This document shows positions 1 through 9,751 of a DNA stretch of 64,000 nt, piece by piece. Position numbers and translations under genes: made by a program. Origin of the DNA: Pseudoalteromonas sp. T1lg23B (lineage in GTDB: Bacteria; Pseudomonadota; Gammaproteobacteria; Enterobacterales; Alteromonadaceae); contig NZ_PQBZ01000042.1 in NCBI RefSeq assembly GCF_002964665.1, positions 186,001 through 250,000 of the forward strand, read 5' to 3'. The notes below the pieces were generated by a model. The model was not told where the DNA came from. It made no database searches and saw only the letters and a program-made list of their open reading frames with translations. The first letter of the stretch is position 1; the number at the start of each line of letters is the position of its first letter.

Positions 1-1037
1 CTGGCTGCCAAGACCAAGAAGTAGCTACTACCCAAGATGCCCCCATACGTCCAGTAAAATTAGTGACGGTTTCCACTAACACACAGGGAGATGTTAGAAG
101 CTTTCCCGCTGAAGTTGTTGCAAATCAAGGATCTTATTTGGCGTTTCGAGTCAATGGCGAATTGATGGAGTTTCCCGTACTTGCTGGTCAAGAAGTCATT
201 GAAGGCCAGTTGCTCGCTAAACTCGACCCTGAAGACTTTTTGCTGCAACTTGAACAGCGTAAGGCACAATATGAACTAGCCTCTTCACAACTGTCTCGTA
301 TTGATTCGCTTTATAAGAAATCCATAGCTAGCAAATCTGAATATGATCAGGCTCTTGCAAATAAACAGGTGGCCGAGTCTGCGTTGAAAATAGCACAAAC
401 GAACCTACAAAATAGTGAGCTGCGCGCACCATTTAGCGGCACCATAGCCAAGGTCTTTGTTAAAAACTATGAAAATGTCGTCGCCAAACAAAATATATTA
501 AGACTAGAAACTCGCGATATGATGGATGTGGTGATCCAAGTACCTGAAAAACTCGTCGCTCGCGTAGACAAAGACTTAGATTATCATCCCACCGTCGTGT
601 TTGACGGCTATCCAGATAAGTCTTATCAACTGACAGTCAAAGAATGGGACACACAGGCAGACCCTGCAACGTTGAGCTATAAGGTTGTGTTTACCTTACC
701 CATTCCCGAGGACTTTAACCTTTTAGCGGGTATGACTGGGCATGTCTACATTGACCGGGCAAAGATCACCCAAATGACTTCTGAACAGGTAACCGTACCT
801 GTAGCCGCTGTATTTTCTGACCAAACCAAGTCACTTAAAGGTAATGCTTATGTGTGGATTTATGATGAAGTTAGTCAAACAATCAGCAAACAAGCCGTAA
901 AAATCGGCAAAATGCGTGAACAAAGCATCGAGATCACCCAAGGCCTATCCAATGGCGATATTATCGTTGCCGCAGGGGTACATCACCTTCAAGAAGGTCT
1001 AAAAGTACGACCTTGGACCAAAGAACGAGGGCTATAA
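1..1037 (+). CDS. RND efflux periplasmic adaptor lipoprotein (5' end outside window)
   Basis: Membrane-fusion (HlyD/AcrA-type) adaptor that links an inner-membrane RND pump to an outer-membrane channel. The frame is open to the left edge. Its first visible codons read Gly-Cys after a partial codon that can only be Ser, Pro, Thr or Ala, so this looks like the end of a lipobox with the mature protein starting at Cys. An internal GTG at 63 is therefore not the true start; only the signal peptide is missing. The biotin-lipoyl-like half (FRVNGELMEFPV, LDPEDF), a coiled-coil hairpin (about 90 residues in) and the second lipoyl half (LRAPFSGTIAKVF) are in the usual order. It ends 2 bases before the pump gene, so the two are probably co-transcribed. 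Substrate cannot be told from sequence. Confidence 0.9.
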   Translation, partial: GCQDQEVATTQDAPIRPVKLVTVSTNTQGDVRSFPAEVVANQGSYLAFRVNGELMEFPVLAGQEVIEGQLLAKLDPEDFLLQLEQRKAQYELASSQLSRIDSLYKKSIASKSEYDQALANKQVAESALKIAQTNLQNSELRAPFSGTIAKVFVKNYENVVAKQNILRLETRDMMDVVIQVPEKLVARVDKDLDYHPTVVFDGYPDKSYQLTVKEWDTQADPATLSYKVVFTLPIPEDFNLLAGMTGHVYIDRAKITQMTSEQVTVPVAAVFSDQTKSLKGNAYVWIYDEVSQTISKQAVKIGKMREQSIEITQGLSNGDIIVAAGVHHLQEGLKVRPWTKERGL

Positions 1038-1039
1038 CT

Positions 1040-4000
1040 ATGAGTCTGGCAAAATGGTCCATAGAAAACAAAGTGATCAGTTGGATGTTTGCTTTACTGC
1101 TGCTACTCGCTGGTATTGTTTCATACTTTGGCTTAGGGCAACTTGAAGATCCTGAGTTCACGCTAAAAAAAGCAATGGTAGTTACCGTCTACCCGGGGGC
1201 TTCTCCACAGCAAGTGGAAGAAGAAGTCACATTTGTCATTGAAAACGCGATTCAACAACTTCCTTATGTGGATTATGTAACCTCCATTTCATCGGCAGGC
1301 AAATCTTAAATCACTGTGGAAATGAAAAGCTCTTACCGTAAAGAGGATCTCAAACAAATTTGGGATGAGTTGCGCAGAAAAATCAACGATCTTAAACCAA
1401 ACCTTCCACCCGGTGTTTATCCACCCAAAGTGATAGATGATTTTGCAGATGTCTATGGCGTAATGTACGCAGTGACAGGCCAAGGCTATTCTTATGATGA
1501 ACTTAAAGATTATGTAGACTATCTCAAGCGTGAACTGGTCTTAGTCGATGGTGTCAGCAAGGTAACCGTTGCAGGTGAACAACAAGCCCAAGTTATTGTA
1601 GAAATTTCAACTCAAAAACTATCGCAACTGGGGATTGCACCATCTTACATTTTTAGCCTGTTACAGTCGCAAAACAGCGTTTCCAACGCTGGTAAAATCC
1701 GTGTCGGTGATGAGTCTATTCGTTTACATCCAACAGGTGAGTTCCAAGATGTTAAAGAGCTCGAACACTTACTTATTTCTAAACCCGGCGCTAAAGAACT
1801 CATTTATTTGGGCGATGTAGCCAACGTCAGTAGAGAATATGCTGAGATCCCTTCTCATATCACACGCTTTAATGAACAAAGAGCGCTATTAGTAGGCGTT
1901 TCTTTTAGCTCAGGAGTCAATGTGGTTGATATCGGCAACGCTATCAATAAGCATTTGGCATCTTTAGAATACCAGCGCCCACATGGCATCGAGATCAACA
2001 CGGTTTATCATCAACCAAACGAGGTGGAGAAATCGGTAGATGGGTTTATCGTCAGCCTACTTGAAGCTGTCGCCATTGTCATCGTGGTACTGCTCGTGTT
2101 CATGGGAGTTAAGAGCGGCGTACTGATCGGTGCAGTGCTGTTATTAACCGTGCTGGGTACTTTCATATTTATGAAGATATTTGCGATTGATTTACAAAGA
2201 ATTTCTCTTGGTGCATTAATCATAGCTCTAGGAATGCTGGTCGATAACGCAATTGTTGTCACCGAAGGCATACTCATCAACTTAAAGCGTGGTCAAAGCA
2301 AGCTGCAAGCGGCAGTAAACATTGTAGAACAGACAAAATGGCCACTACTTGGCGCAACGGTTATCGGCATTACTGCGTTTGCGCCAATTGGCTTGAGTAG
2401 CGATGCCAGTGGTGAATTTGCCGGTTCTCTGTTTTGGGTATTATTGATTTCACTTTTGCTAAGCTGGGTTACCGCCATTACACTTACACCGTTTTTTGCT
2501 GATCAGCTGTTTAAGACCAGCGAGAAAAATGAGTCAGATGCTGCCGATGACCCATATAAGGGCATTATTTTTAACGTCTACAAAGCATTGCTATCCTACT
2601 CGCTCAAGCACAGAGCCATGACAATCGCCCTTATGGTGATATTACTTGGCATTGCCATTGTTGGATTCAAGTCAGTAAAGCAATCGTTCTTTCCGGCTTC
2701 GAATACCCCCATGTTTTATGTGGATTACTGGCACTATCAAGGTGCAGACATACGTAGCACCGCGGATAATCTCGCTACAATTGAATCATTCTTAAAACAA
2801 GATCCGCTGGTAACAGAAGTCACAACAACGATAGGCCAAGGTGCACCAAGATTTATGCTGACCTATGCCCCCGAGAAGCAATATGCAGCATATGGACAGC
2901 TTATCGTCAGAGTACAAGATAGAGACGCGGTGAGAACCATGATTGCCCGACTTCGAGAGTACGAAAGTCATAGCGCAATATCTGGTGAACTGAAAATTAA
3001 GCGTATGGAAATAGGTCCTTCTACCGATGCCAAAATAGAGGCCCGTTTCTCTGGCCCAGATCCTGTTGTACTCAGGCAGTTAGCTGCACAAGCAAAGGCC
3101 GTGCTGGCAAAAGATGCTGGTGCATATAACATCAAGGACAACTGGCGACAGCGCACCAAAGTACTGAGGCCCGAGTTTAACGAGCAAAAGGCACGCCGTT
3201 TGGGGATCAGTAAAACAGACTTGGATCAACTGCTATTGACCAGCATCAGCGGTAGCAAAGTGGGTCTATATCGCGACGGTACACAACTGCTACCTATTAT
3301 CGCTCGCTCAACTGATGAAGAACGAAAGACCGTTGATAACCTAAGTGATTTGCAAATTTTCAGTCCTGTATTAGGTGTGTATGTGCCTATCACTCAGGTG
3401 GTTGATGAGTTCAACGTAATGTGGGAAGACCCATTGATTATGCGACGAGACCGCAAACGCACCATTACCGTGATGGCTGACCATGACGTAATTGGTGACG
3501 AAACACCGGCCAAACTTTTCGCCAGAGTACGCAGTGAGATAGAAACAATAGCACTACCTCATGGATACGAAATGCAATGGGGCGGCGAATTCGAATCATC
3601 TTCTAAAGCAAAGAAAGCCATCTTTGGGTCTCTACCAGTTGGTTACTTGGCTATGTTTATGATCACCGTGTTGCTTTTCAATTCAGTTAAGCAACCTCTG
3701 GTCATCTGGTCAACCGTGCCATTGGCTGTCATCGGCGTAACTGCGGGCCTTGTTTTACTTAACGCCCCCTTTAGTTTTATGGCTTTACTGGGACTGTTGA
3801 GTTTATCCGGAATGCTCATCAAAAATGGTATTGTATTGATGGATCAGATAAACCTAGAACTTGCCCAAGGTAAAGCACCGTACCAAGCCGTCTTTGACTC
3901 TGGGGTTAGCCGTGTAAGGCCCGTTTCAATGGCAGCCATCACCACTATTCTAGGCATGATCCCGTTGTTGTTTGACGTATTCTTTCAATCAATGGCCGTG

Positions 4001-4099
4001 ACCATCATGTTTGGTTTAGGGTTTGCTACAATACTAACGCTGATTGTTTTACCCGTTATGTATTGTTTAGTGTTTGGTATTAAACAGCCCAAAGCTTAA
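1040..4099 (+). pseudogene. RND family efflux transporter, interrupted by an in-frame stop
   Basis: Inner-membrane proton-driven RND pump of the AcrB/MexB type, partner of the adaptor just upstream. The ATG at 1040 opens a normal N-terminus (first membrane helix, then LEDPEFTLKKAMV and YPGASPQQVEEEV). TAA at 1307-1309 (codon 90) interrupts it; the same frame then continues without another stop to 4099. The family usually has Gln there (GKS-Q-ITVEMK), so a single CAA to TAA change explains it. The 3' part carries the pump transmembrane bundle and the proton-relay segment ALGMLVDNAIVV. An internal GTG at 1316 or ATG at 1322 could restart, but the product would lack helix 1. Either a real pseudogene or a base error. 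Confidence 0.88.
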
Positions 4100-4102
4100 A
4101 TC

Positions 4103-4124
4103 AAAAAAGGCCCGTAAGGGCCTT
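4103..4124. terminator. Bidirectional hairpin terminator between RND pump and desaturase
   Basis: AAGGCCC / GGGCCTT stem with a GTAA loop lies just after the pump stop. The run of six A on the left becomes a U-tract on the minus strand, so it best serves the desaturase gene read toward it from the right. Confidence 0.8.
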
Positions 4125-4194
4125 CTTAAATTCCGATATAACTTAATTATTGCTCATCTTGGTTTACTGTAAATCCCCTTTACACCTCTACTTT

Positions 4195-5190
4195 TCAAGC
4201 ATAGCGATTAGCATTTCTTATACTTTCAAAATCGTTAAATCTAACACCATGTTCTTTTAAGATTGGCAAAATTCTCGGGCTCAGCCACTGGCGAATATAA
4301 AAAGGCTGATTTGGCACAAAATGATGAATAGTGTGTGTTGTGCCAAAGTTGAAACAAAACAATTGAAACGGCAAAACAAGCCAGTGGTTAATTACGTGTG
4401 TTTGCTCCAGCAGGTTTTTAACACCGCCATAATAATGCATTGATGACGTAACTAAGTTTAGGCTAACAGACCTTAGTAGATTGGGTAGCACCAATACCAC
4501 CAGCAGTATATTCACCCAATTCATATACTCTTGTAACCACCATGGATAGCTATAAGCTTCACCAATTAGTAGATTAAAACCATGATAAAATACCGCACTA
4601 TACAATACGATATAGTAGCTAGTCGTAATCGGAAATCCCGCGTTAAATACCTTGAGAAAATGAAAACTAGAAATATCACGAGCTAACGCTTTACGAAAGA
4701 TCACCAGTCCTAATAAACCATCTACAATGACTATCAGTCTTAAAAACGGATTACGGATCCCATTTCCCACTAGTCGCTCTTCTAAATCTTCTTTAGTACC
4801 TGAGGTTTTATGATGATGTATATGAATTTTTCGTCGATACCACGGATTAATGGTATTGGGTCGCATGAACCACACCGTCAGCATCATCACGTTGTGAAGT
4901 AAGCTATTTGCACGAAAGTACTGCTTGTGTATTAGGTCATGTTCCAATTCATGTGACAATGAGGCGAAAATAGCTGTGCATAGCACACACACTAACGCGT
5001 TGACTTTCCCCGCATAGTACAACCACGCCATAGCCAACATACCTGATAGGGCAAATAGTAATATGCCCAGCCCAATTAGGTTTTGATAACGTAAAAAGCG
5101 ATATTTTGATCGTAGTTTTTGCTCTTCATTTTTGATTTCACTGACGATGGTGTTAATAGCAGTGCTGACACTGTGATGATGCATAGTCAT
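4195..5190 (-). CDS. Membrane fatty acid desaturase-like protein
   Basis: 331-residue integral membrane di-iron oxygenase of the fatty acid desaturase superfamily, probably introducing a double bond or hydroxyl into an acyl or related lipid. Three histidine clusters expected to bind iron are visible: HELEHDLIH (about residue 80), HIHHH (about 123-127) and HTIHH (about 287). Hydrophobic helices lie at about 38-58, 64-78 and between the second and third boxes. It appears monocistronic; the hairpin at 4103-4124 follows it. An ATG two codons downstream is an alternative start. Substrate and regiospecificity cannot be read from the sequence. Confidence 0.8.
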   Translation of the reverse strand: MTMHHHSVSTAINTIVSEIKNEEQKLRSKYRFLRYQNLIGLGILLFALSGMLAMAWLYYAGKVNALVCVLCTAIFASLSHELEHDLIHKQYFRANSLLHNVMMLTVWFMRPNTINPWYRRKIHIHHHKTSGTKEDLEERLVGNGIRNPFLRLIVIVDGLLGLVIFRKALARDISSFHFLKVFNAGFPITTSYYIVLYSAVFYHGFNLLIGEAYSYPWWLQEYMNWVNILLVVLVLPNLLRSVSLNLVTSSMHYYGGVKNLLEQTHVINHWLVLPFQLFCFNFGTTHTIHHFVPNQPFYIRQWLSPRILPILKEHGVRFNDFESIRNANRYA

Positions 5191-5251
5191 ATTTAAGGTA
5201 ATGTCTAATTGAGGACAGAGCTACAATGGTAGCTCTGTAAAAAATAGCAGG

Positions 5252-5725
5252 TTACAGACTTTCTAAAATGGCTTCTGCTTTACTTACTTCAAACTGCTTT
5301 GGCGCTTCAACATTCAACTGAGTAACAACACCGTTATCAATGATCATCGCGTAGCGGGTTGAGCGAACACCACCAAAGTTTTGTGTATCCATTTCAAGTC
5401 CTAATGACTTGGTAAAACTGGCGTCACCATCGGCCAGCATGCGGATTTCTTCAGCGTTTTGTGCCTCACCCCATGCTTTCATAACGAATGCATCATTAAC
5501 AGATACACATGCAATCATATCAACGCCTTTCGCTTTGATCTTGTCAGCTAAAGTGACAAAACCTGGAAGATGAGAAGCAGAGCAAGTAGGTGTAAATGCG
5601 CCTGGTACCGCAAATAAAACGACCTTCTTGTTGGCGAAAAGCTCTTGTATGTTATGGTTTACCATACCTTCAGTGGTAAGTTCACTTAGTGTTGCACTTG
5701 GTAATGCTTGTCCTTGTTCTATCAT
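5252..5725 (-). CDS. Peroxiredoxin, Prx5 (AhpC/TSA) family
   Basis: 157-residue thiol peroxidase that reduces H2O2 and organic peroxides. The peroxidatic cysteine is Cys48 in the signature PGAFTPTCSASH, with the Prx5-type continuation HLPGF. The length matches stand-alone Prx5 without a glutaredoxin domain. Other family segments include VNDAFVMKAWG and RSTRYAMIIDNGVV. It lies 61 bases downstream of the desaturase start on the same strand order (peroxiredoxin transcribed first), so weak co-transcription is possible but unproven. Confidence 0.92.
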   Translation of the reverse strand: MIEQGQALPSATLSELTTEGMVNHNIQELFANKKVVLFAVPGAFTPTCSASHLPGFVTLADKIKAKGVDMIACVSVNDAFVMKAWGEAQNAEEIRMLADGDASFTKSLGLEMDTQNFGGVRSTRYAMIIDNGVVTQLNVEAPKQFEVSKAEAILESL

Positions 5726-5811
5726 CTTATTCGTTCCTCTGGAGAGTGTTAAAAACTCAGTGTAGTGTTAAATTAAGTCATAAAAAACTGGTAAATCTAA
5801 GGGCTAATATC

Positions 5812-6237
5812 TTAATCTAGAAATCGTGATGCAACACTATGCCCTTGTTTCAGTTGCAAAAGATCCCATAAATTACCATATAGATCACAGAACACCGCTA
5901 CTGTGCCATAATCCTGCTCAGTTGGGGGTCTGATGAATTCGATCCCCTCTTTGACCATCTTATCGTGATCACGCCAGAAATCATCGGTACAGAGAAACAA
6001 AAATACCCGCCCCCCAGTTTGCTTACCGATACATTCCATTTGCTGCTCAGTTGTCGCTTTTGCCAGTAAAATCGTCGCACCTTTCGAACCTGGCGGCGCA
6101 ATCACGACCCAACGTTTGTTTTGCTCGCTTTGATAACTATCTTCCAATAGTTCAAAGTTAAGCTTATTGACATAAAAATCAATCGCTTCATCATAATCAC
6201 GAACAACCAAAGCAATGTGGATCAGTTCCTGCCTCAT
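5812..6237 (-). CDS. VOC (glyoxalase/dioxygenase superfamily) protein
   Basis: 141-residue single-module vicinal-oxygen-chelate protein. The start HIALVVRDYDEAIDFYVNKL and the end GTVAVFCDLYGNLWDLLQ are the typical beta-alpha-beta metal-binding halves (His near the N-terminus, Asp/Glu-type ligands later). The reaction is unknown; members include glyoxalases, resistance proteins and dioxygenases. Its start is 8 bases downstream of the rluF stop, so the two are probably one transcript. Confidence 0.8.
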   Translation of the reverse strand: MRQELIHIALVVRDYDEAIDFYVNKLNFELLEDSYQSEQNKRWVVIAPPGSKGATILLAKATTEQQMECIGKQTGGRVFLFLCTDDFWRDHDKMVKEGIEFIRPPTEQDYGTVAVFCDLYGNLWDLLQLKQGHSVASRFLD

Positions 6238-6245
6238 AGTAATTC

Positions 6246-7145
6246 CTACGGACGTTTCTTAAGTGATAGGGTTCCCGGTTTGCGTTTGGCTTTTGAAGAG
6301 TGACTTCGAGCTGGTTTTGCATCATTGCGCTGAGGTCTTTCTTTAGCTGTGGACGGTTTGTTTGCATACGGCGCTTTTCGTGCTTTTGAACCACTGTCTA
6401 AGCGCTTGTTTGGGTCAACTGATCCTTCTTCTGTTTTTGCAGAATCTGAGATTGAATCATTGATTGCACGCATTTCCGCATCAGACAAATGTCGCCATTG
6501 CCCCGGCCTTAAACCGTTTAGATTAACATTCATGATACGAACGCGCTTAAGGGTCACTACTTCATAGCCCAAATATTCGCACATGCGACGTATCTGCCTG
6601 TTTAACCCTTGAGTCAAAATAATGGTAAAAGTTCTCTCGCCTGTTTGTTCGACAAAACATTTTTTGGTAACTGTGTCCAGAATAGGCAAACCACCCGCCA
6701 TGCGCTCAATAAAACGTTTGTTGATTGGTCTATCAACGCCCACCACATATTCTTTCTCATGATTGTTTCCAGCTCGTAGGATCTTATTGACGATATCACC
6801 TTCGTTGGTCAAAAAGATTAACCCTTCCGATGGTCTATCCAAACGACCGATTGGAAAAATACGCTCTGGATAATTTATAGCACTGACAATATTGCTCTTG
6901 ATCTTACGTTCAGTTGTACAGGTTATACCAACAGGCTTATTGTATGCGATATAAACCCTTTTTGGCTTAGCTTTGAGTGGTTTATTATCGATTAAAATAA
7001 CATCATTATCACTGACTTTGAGCCCCATTTCAGGCAAATTACCATTCACCTTAACTCGGCCAGTTTCGATGAGTTTGTCAGCCTCACGACGCGAACAAAA
7101 CCCCGTTTCGCTGATATATTTATTTAGCCGTGTTAGTTGCGTCAC
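6246..7145 (-). CDS. rluF: 23S rRNA pseudouridine synthase RluF
   Basis: 299-residue pseudouridine synthase of the RsuA/RluB/E/F group, expected to modify U2604 of 23S rRNA. An N-terminal S4 RNA-binding domain (RLNKYISETGFCSRREADK) is followed by the catalytic domain with Asp103 in GRLDRPSEGL. FPIGRLD, ILRAGNNHEKEYVV and TQGLNRQIRRMCEYLGYEV match RluF closely. A basic, low-complexity tail (about residues 245-299) rich in Lys/Arg/Ala follows, as in E. coli RluF. The VOC gene follows 8 bases downstream. Confidence 0.92.
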   Translation of the reverse strand: MTQLTRLNKYISETGFCSRREADKLIETGRVKVNGNLPEMGLKVSDNDVILIDNKPLKAKPKRVYIAYNKPVGITCTTERKIKSNIVSAINYPERIFPIGRLDRPSEGLIFLTNEGDIVNKILRAGNNHEKEYVVGVDRPINKRFIERMAGGLPILDTVTKKCFVEQTGERTFTIILTQGLNRQIRRMCEYLGYEVVTLKRVRIMNVNLNGLRPGQWRHLSDAEMRAINDSISDSAKTEEGSVDPNKRLDSGSKARKAPYANKPSTAKERPQRNDAKPARSHSSKAKRKPGTLSLKKRP

Positions 7146-7222
7146 CGATAACCCTTATATACATAGTAAAAAGTGCATTTTAAACGATTGACGCACAAAA
7201 TGCTTAATTTTCTGCTGCAAAA

Positions 7223-8326
7223 TTAATAGGCTTGTGCCTTATTCGATGTCGAGCGGGAGTACTTTCTGAGGAGCCACTCAAATGGCCCTTGTTTAAAGTA
7301 TTTTAAATACATTGGCGCCAAAATAAGTTGCAAACCAACACCAACCAACGCTACTTGTAAATAATCAACACGATTAAACGTTAGCCTTGTATCAGGTGCA
7401 ATCCAAGTAAAATAACTAACCAGCACAAAAGATTGCATTAGATAACAGGTAAGCGCGAGTTTGCCAACAGCACTGAGCCATTGACTTAGCTTTGAAGTAG
7501 GCGATATCCATGTATTGATATGGGTAATGAGCAAAGCACCAAACACTGCATTGACCCACACAAGTCCGTCATTGAATGCTAACAGTTGTGCTGGTGCAAA
7601 ACACAGCAGTATGACACTTGCCAATGACATCATAGACACAGCTAAAATCACTTGAAATAGATGAGGCTTTGCCAGACCATGACTAAAAACCTGTTGTCGA
7701 TAGCAATACACGCCTATCAGCATCACCCCTAGCGAGTTCCAAACTGTTAGCACAGGTAACATTAAAATCATAATGCCAAACATCGATGCATTGTGCATGA
7801 TAAGGCTAATCAAGTCAGTGGGGGCACGTGAGATGACGCTATGAAATTCGCTGCTTTGGCGATAAATTGTTTCACTGTCACCAAGTTGCATAAATACAAC
7901 CAACAACGCACTACTTACCAGCAACATGGCAAAGCCGTGAAATAGCAATGTTGCTTGGCTACGCTGTAAATACCCTAATGCCAGTAACCCTGCGAGGCCA
8001 TAGCTGAGCAAAATATCACCGGGCCAAATCAAAAAGCCGTGTAATAGTCCAATTACTATTAGACATTTCAGCCTTGGCTTAAGGCTTATAGCATCTTTGC
8101 TCTTTTCATACTGTATAACCAGTGCAGCACCAAACAACATGCAAAATAGCGAACGAAACCTGCCGTCTAACAATAATATGTTAATGTATTCAATGATTTT
8201 ATCGCTTACATTTGCAGGCGATAAGGCAACATAACCAGTTTCAAGCAAAGCAAAATAATATACATTGAGAAACAGCAACCCTAAAACGGCTATGCCTCTG
8301 AGCCTATCAAGCTGTATTATCCTCAT
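7223..8326 (-). CDS. DUF418 (YeiB-type) multi-pass membrane protein
   Basis: About 367 residues beginning MRIIQLDRLRGIAVLGLLF, the characteristic start of the DUF418/YeiB acyltransferase-like family. An in-frame extension to 8362 exists, but the family-type start is the ATG at 8326. About nine hydrophobic helices are visible. The C-terminal DUF418 part includes LALTCYLMQSFV and the ending KQGPFEWLLRKYSRS. It starts 2 bases after the stop of the EAL/HDOD gene, suggesting translational coupling. The biochemical role is not established for the family. Confidence 0.85.
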   Translation of the reverse strand: MRIIQLDRLRGIAVLGLLFLNVYYFALLETGYVALSPANVSDKIIEYINILLLDGRFRSLFCMLFGAALVIQYEKSKDAISLKPRLKCLIVIGLLHGFLIWPGDILLSYGLAGLLALGYLQRSQATLLFHGFAMLLVSSALLVVFMQLGDSETIYRQSSEFHSVISRAPTDLISLIMHNASMFGIMILMLPVLTVWNSLGVMLIGVYCYRQQVFSHGLAKPHLFQVILAVSMMSLASVILLCFAPAQLLAFNDGLVWVNAVFGALLITHINTWISPTSKLSQWLSAVGKLALTCYLMQSFVLVSYFTWIAPDTRLTFNRVDYLQVALVGVGLQLILAPMYLKYFKQGPFEWLLRKYSRSTSNKAQAY

Positions 8327-8328
8327 AA

Positions 8329-9576
8329 TTAGTACAAGGTTTCGTTGTACATATCCGCCCAACGTATCGCATCTGCATGGAACTCAGGTAGGCGTTGATC
8401 GTTGATGTTCAGCAAGCTACAGGCTTCTTGCAGTTGCCACCAACTACCACTTTCATAAGCTTTTACAACATTTAATATATAATACAATAAGTTATGCTTA
8501 CCCATTAATGCATCTTGCAACTCTTCAGGAAAGGGTAAACGTGACACAACCTGATCCATCGGTCGGTCTAAAATCGCATCTAACAATGAAAACAACCCTG
8601 TGAGAAAACTCATGCTTTTAATATTGGGATTGAGGCTCTTGGCTATCAGTTCACAAAAGCGTGAACGCACAATGCTTAGACGTGTCAGTTCTGTGGGTTT
8701 ACCTTCGGCGATATGCGCTGTCATGATTAAGCCAACAAACTTTTTCACACGTTCATCACCAAGATAAACCAGTGCTTGTTTTAAAGACTCTATGCGCTTT
8801 TTCAGCGGAAACACACCTGAATTGATCAAACGTAGTAACTTATAGGCCAACGCTGTATCTTGAGCAAATAAGCGTGCAATCTTGTCGATACTCATATGCG
8901 GCTTTAACACTTCAGCATAAATGAGTAATACAATGGCGTGGTTGATTTCAATATCGTTCTGTTGAATAACACGTGGCTTAGCAAAGAAATATCCTTGAAA
9001 GAAATGAAAACCCATTTCCTTTGCTTGTTCAAACTCGGCTTCTGTTTCTACTTTTTCGGCCAACAGCTTCATGTTTTTTCTTTGTCTGAACTCTCCGACC
9101 AATTCTTCTATTTGGTCCAAAGAGTTTTGCTGTATATCGAACTTAACCAAGCGTATGAGTTTTAGAAATGGTTCCCACTGTTTTGTGTATTCAAAGTCAT
9201 CTAGCGCTAAACGATAATTCTGGTGGAACAGATCTTTGACTTTTTCATAATTCTCCGAGGTGGGAGAAACCGTTTCTAACAATTCTAAAATGACATCCTG
9301 ACAGGGTAAAAAATGCGCCAACTCCTGATTCAGCGAGTCAGGGCCGATATTAATGAGAGCCTTCTTTCCGGAGGTTAGATAGCGAGTCCCCAAGTTCAAT
9401 TGGTTATCCATGATTAGTTTTGCAGTCGCTGCGTCGTCAGCAATATTAGGAAAACTATTGCTTGTTCCATCACGAAATAACAACTCGTAAGCCACCACCT
9501 GCTTACGGCGGTTGAAAATAGCTTGTCGAGCAACAAAAACCTTCAAATGTTGACTCCTCAGTGTAGCCACTTCCAA
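8329..9576 (-). CDS. EAL and HDOD domain protein, probably without phosphodiesterase activity
   Basis: 415-residue cytoplasmic signalling protein. The N-terminal EAL-type domain (about 10-205) starts VFVARQAIFNRRKQVVAYELLFRD; the canonical E-A-L is replaced by Y-E-L-L and the DDFGTG motif by DDFEYT, so c-di-GMP hydrolysis is unlikely and a binding or scaffold role more plausible. A C-terminal HDOD domain (about 210-400) contains YKLLRLINSGVF and VYLGDERVKKFVGLI. The architecture resembles Vibrio CdgJ-type proteins linked to motility. It is immediately upstream of, and probably coupled to, the DUF418 gene. Confidence 0.88.
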   Translation of the reverse strand: MEVATLRSQHLKVFVARQAIFNRRKQVVAYELLFRDGTSNSFPNIADDAATAKLIMDNQLNLGTRYLTSGKKALINIGPDSLNQELAHFLPCQDVILELLETVSPTSENYEKVKDLFHQNYRLALDDFEYTKQWEPFLKLIRLVKFDIQQNSLDQIEELVGEFRQRKNMKLLAEKVETEAEFEQAKEMGFHFFQGYFFAKPRVIQQNDIEINHAIVLLIYAEVLKPHMSIDKIARLFAQDTALAYKLLRLINSGVFPLKKRIESLKQALVYLGDERVKKFVGLIMTAHIAEGKPTELTRLSIVRSRFCELIAKSLNPNIKSMSFLTGLFSLLDAILDRPMDQVVSRLPFPEELQDALMGKHNLLYYILNVVKAYESGSWWQLQEACSLLNINDQRLPEFHADAIRWADMYNETLY

Positions 9577-9696
9577 TGTAGCACTTTACTATCTATCAAA
9601 AACTCGATTCTAACCCTAAATAATTATAATTAATATAGAACTAAGCTATTAATACTTGAGAAATTTAGCTTGATAACTATAGCACTTGTACATCAA

Positions 9697-9719
9697 AAAG
9701 CAGACTCTGGGCCTGCTTT
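9697..9719 (-). terminator. Terminator at the end of the glycogen operon
   Basis: Read on the minus strand, AAAGCAG and CTGCTTT form a stem with a 9-base loop, followed by a T5 run, about 30 bases beyond the glgA stop. Confidence 0.65.
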
Positions 9720-9751
9720 GTTCATGAAATGATCAAAAAATATCTAGGCCG

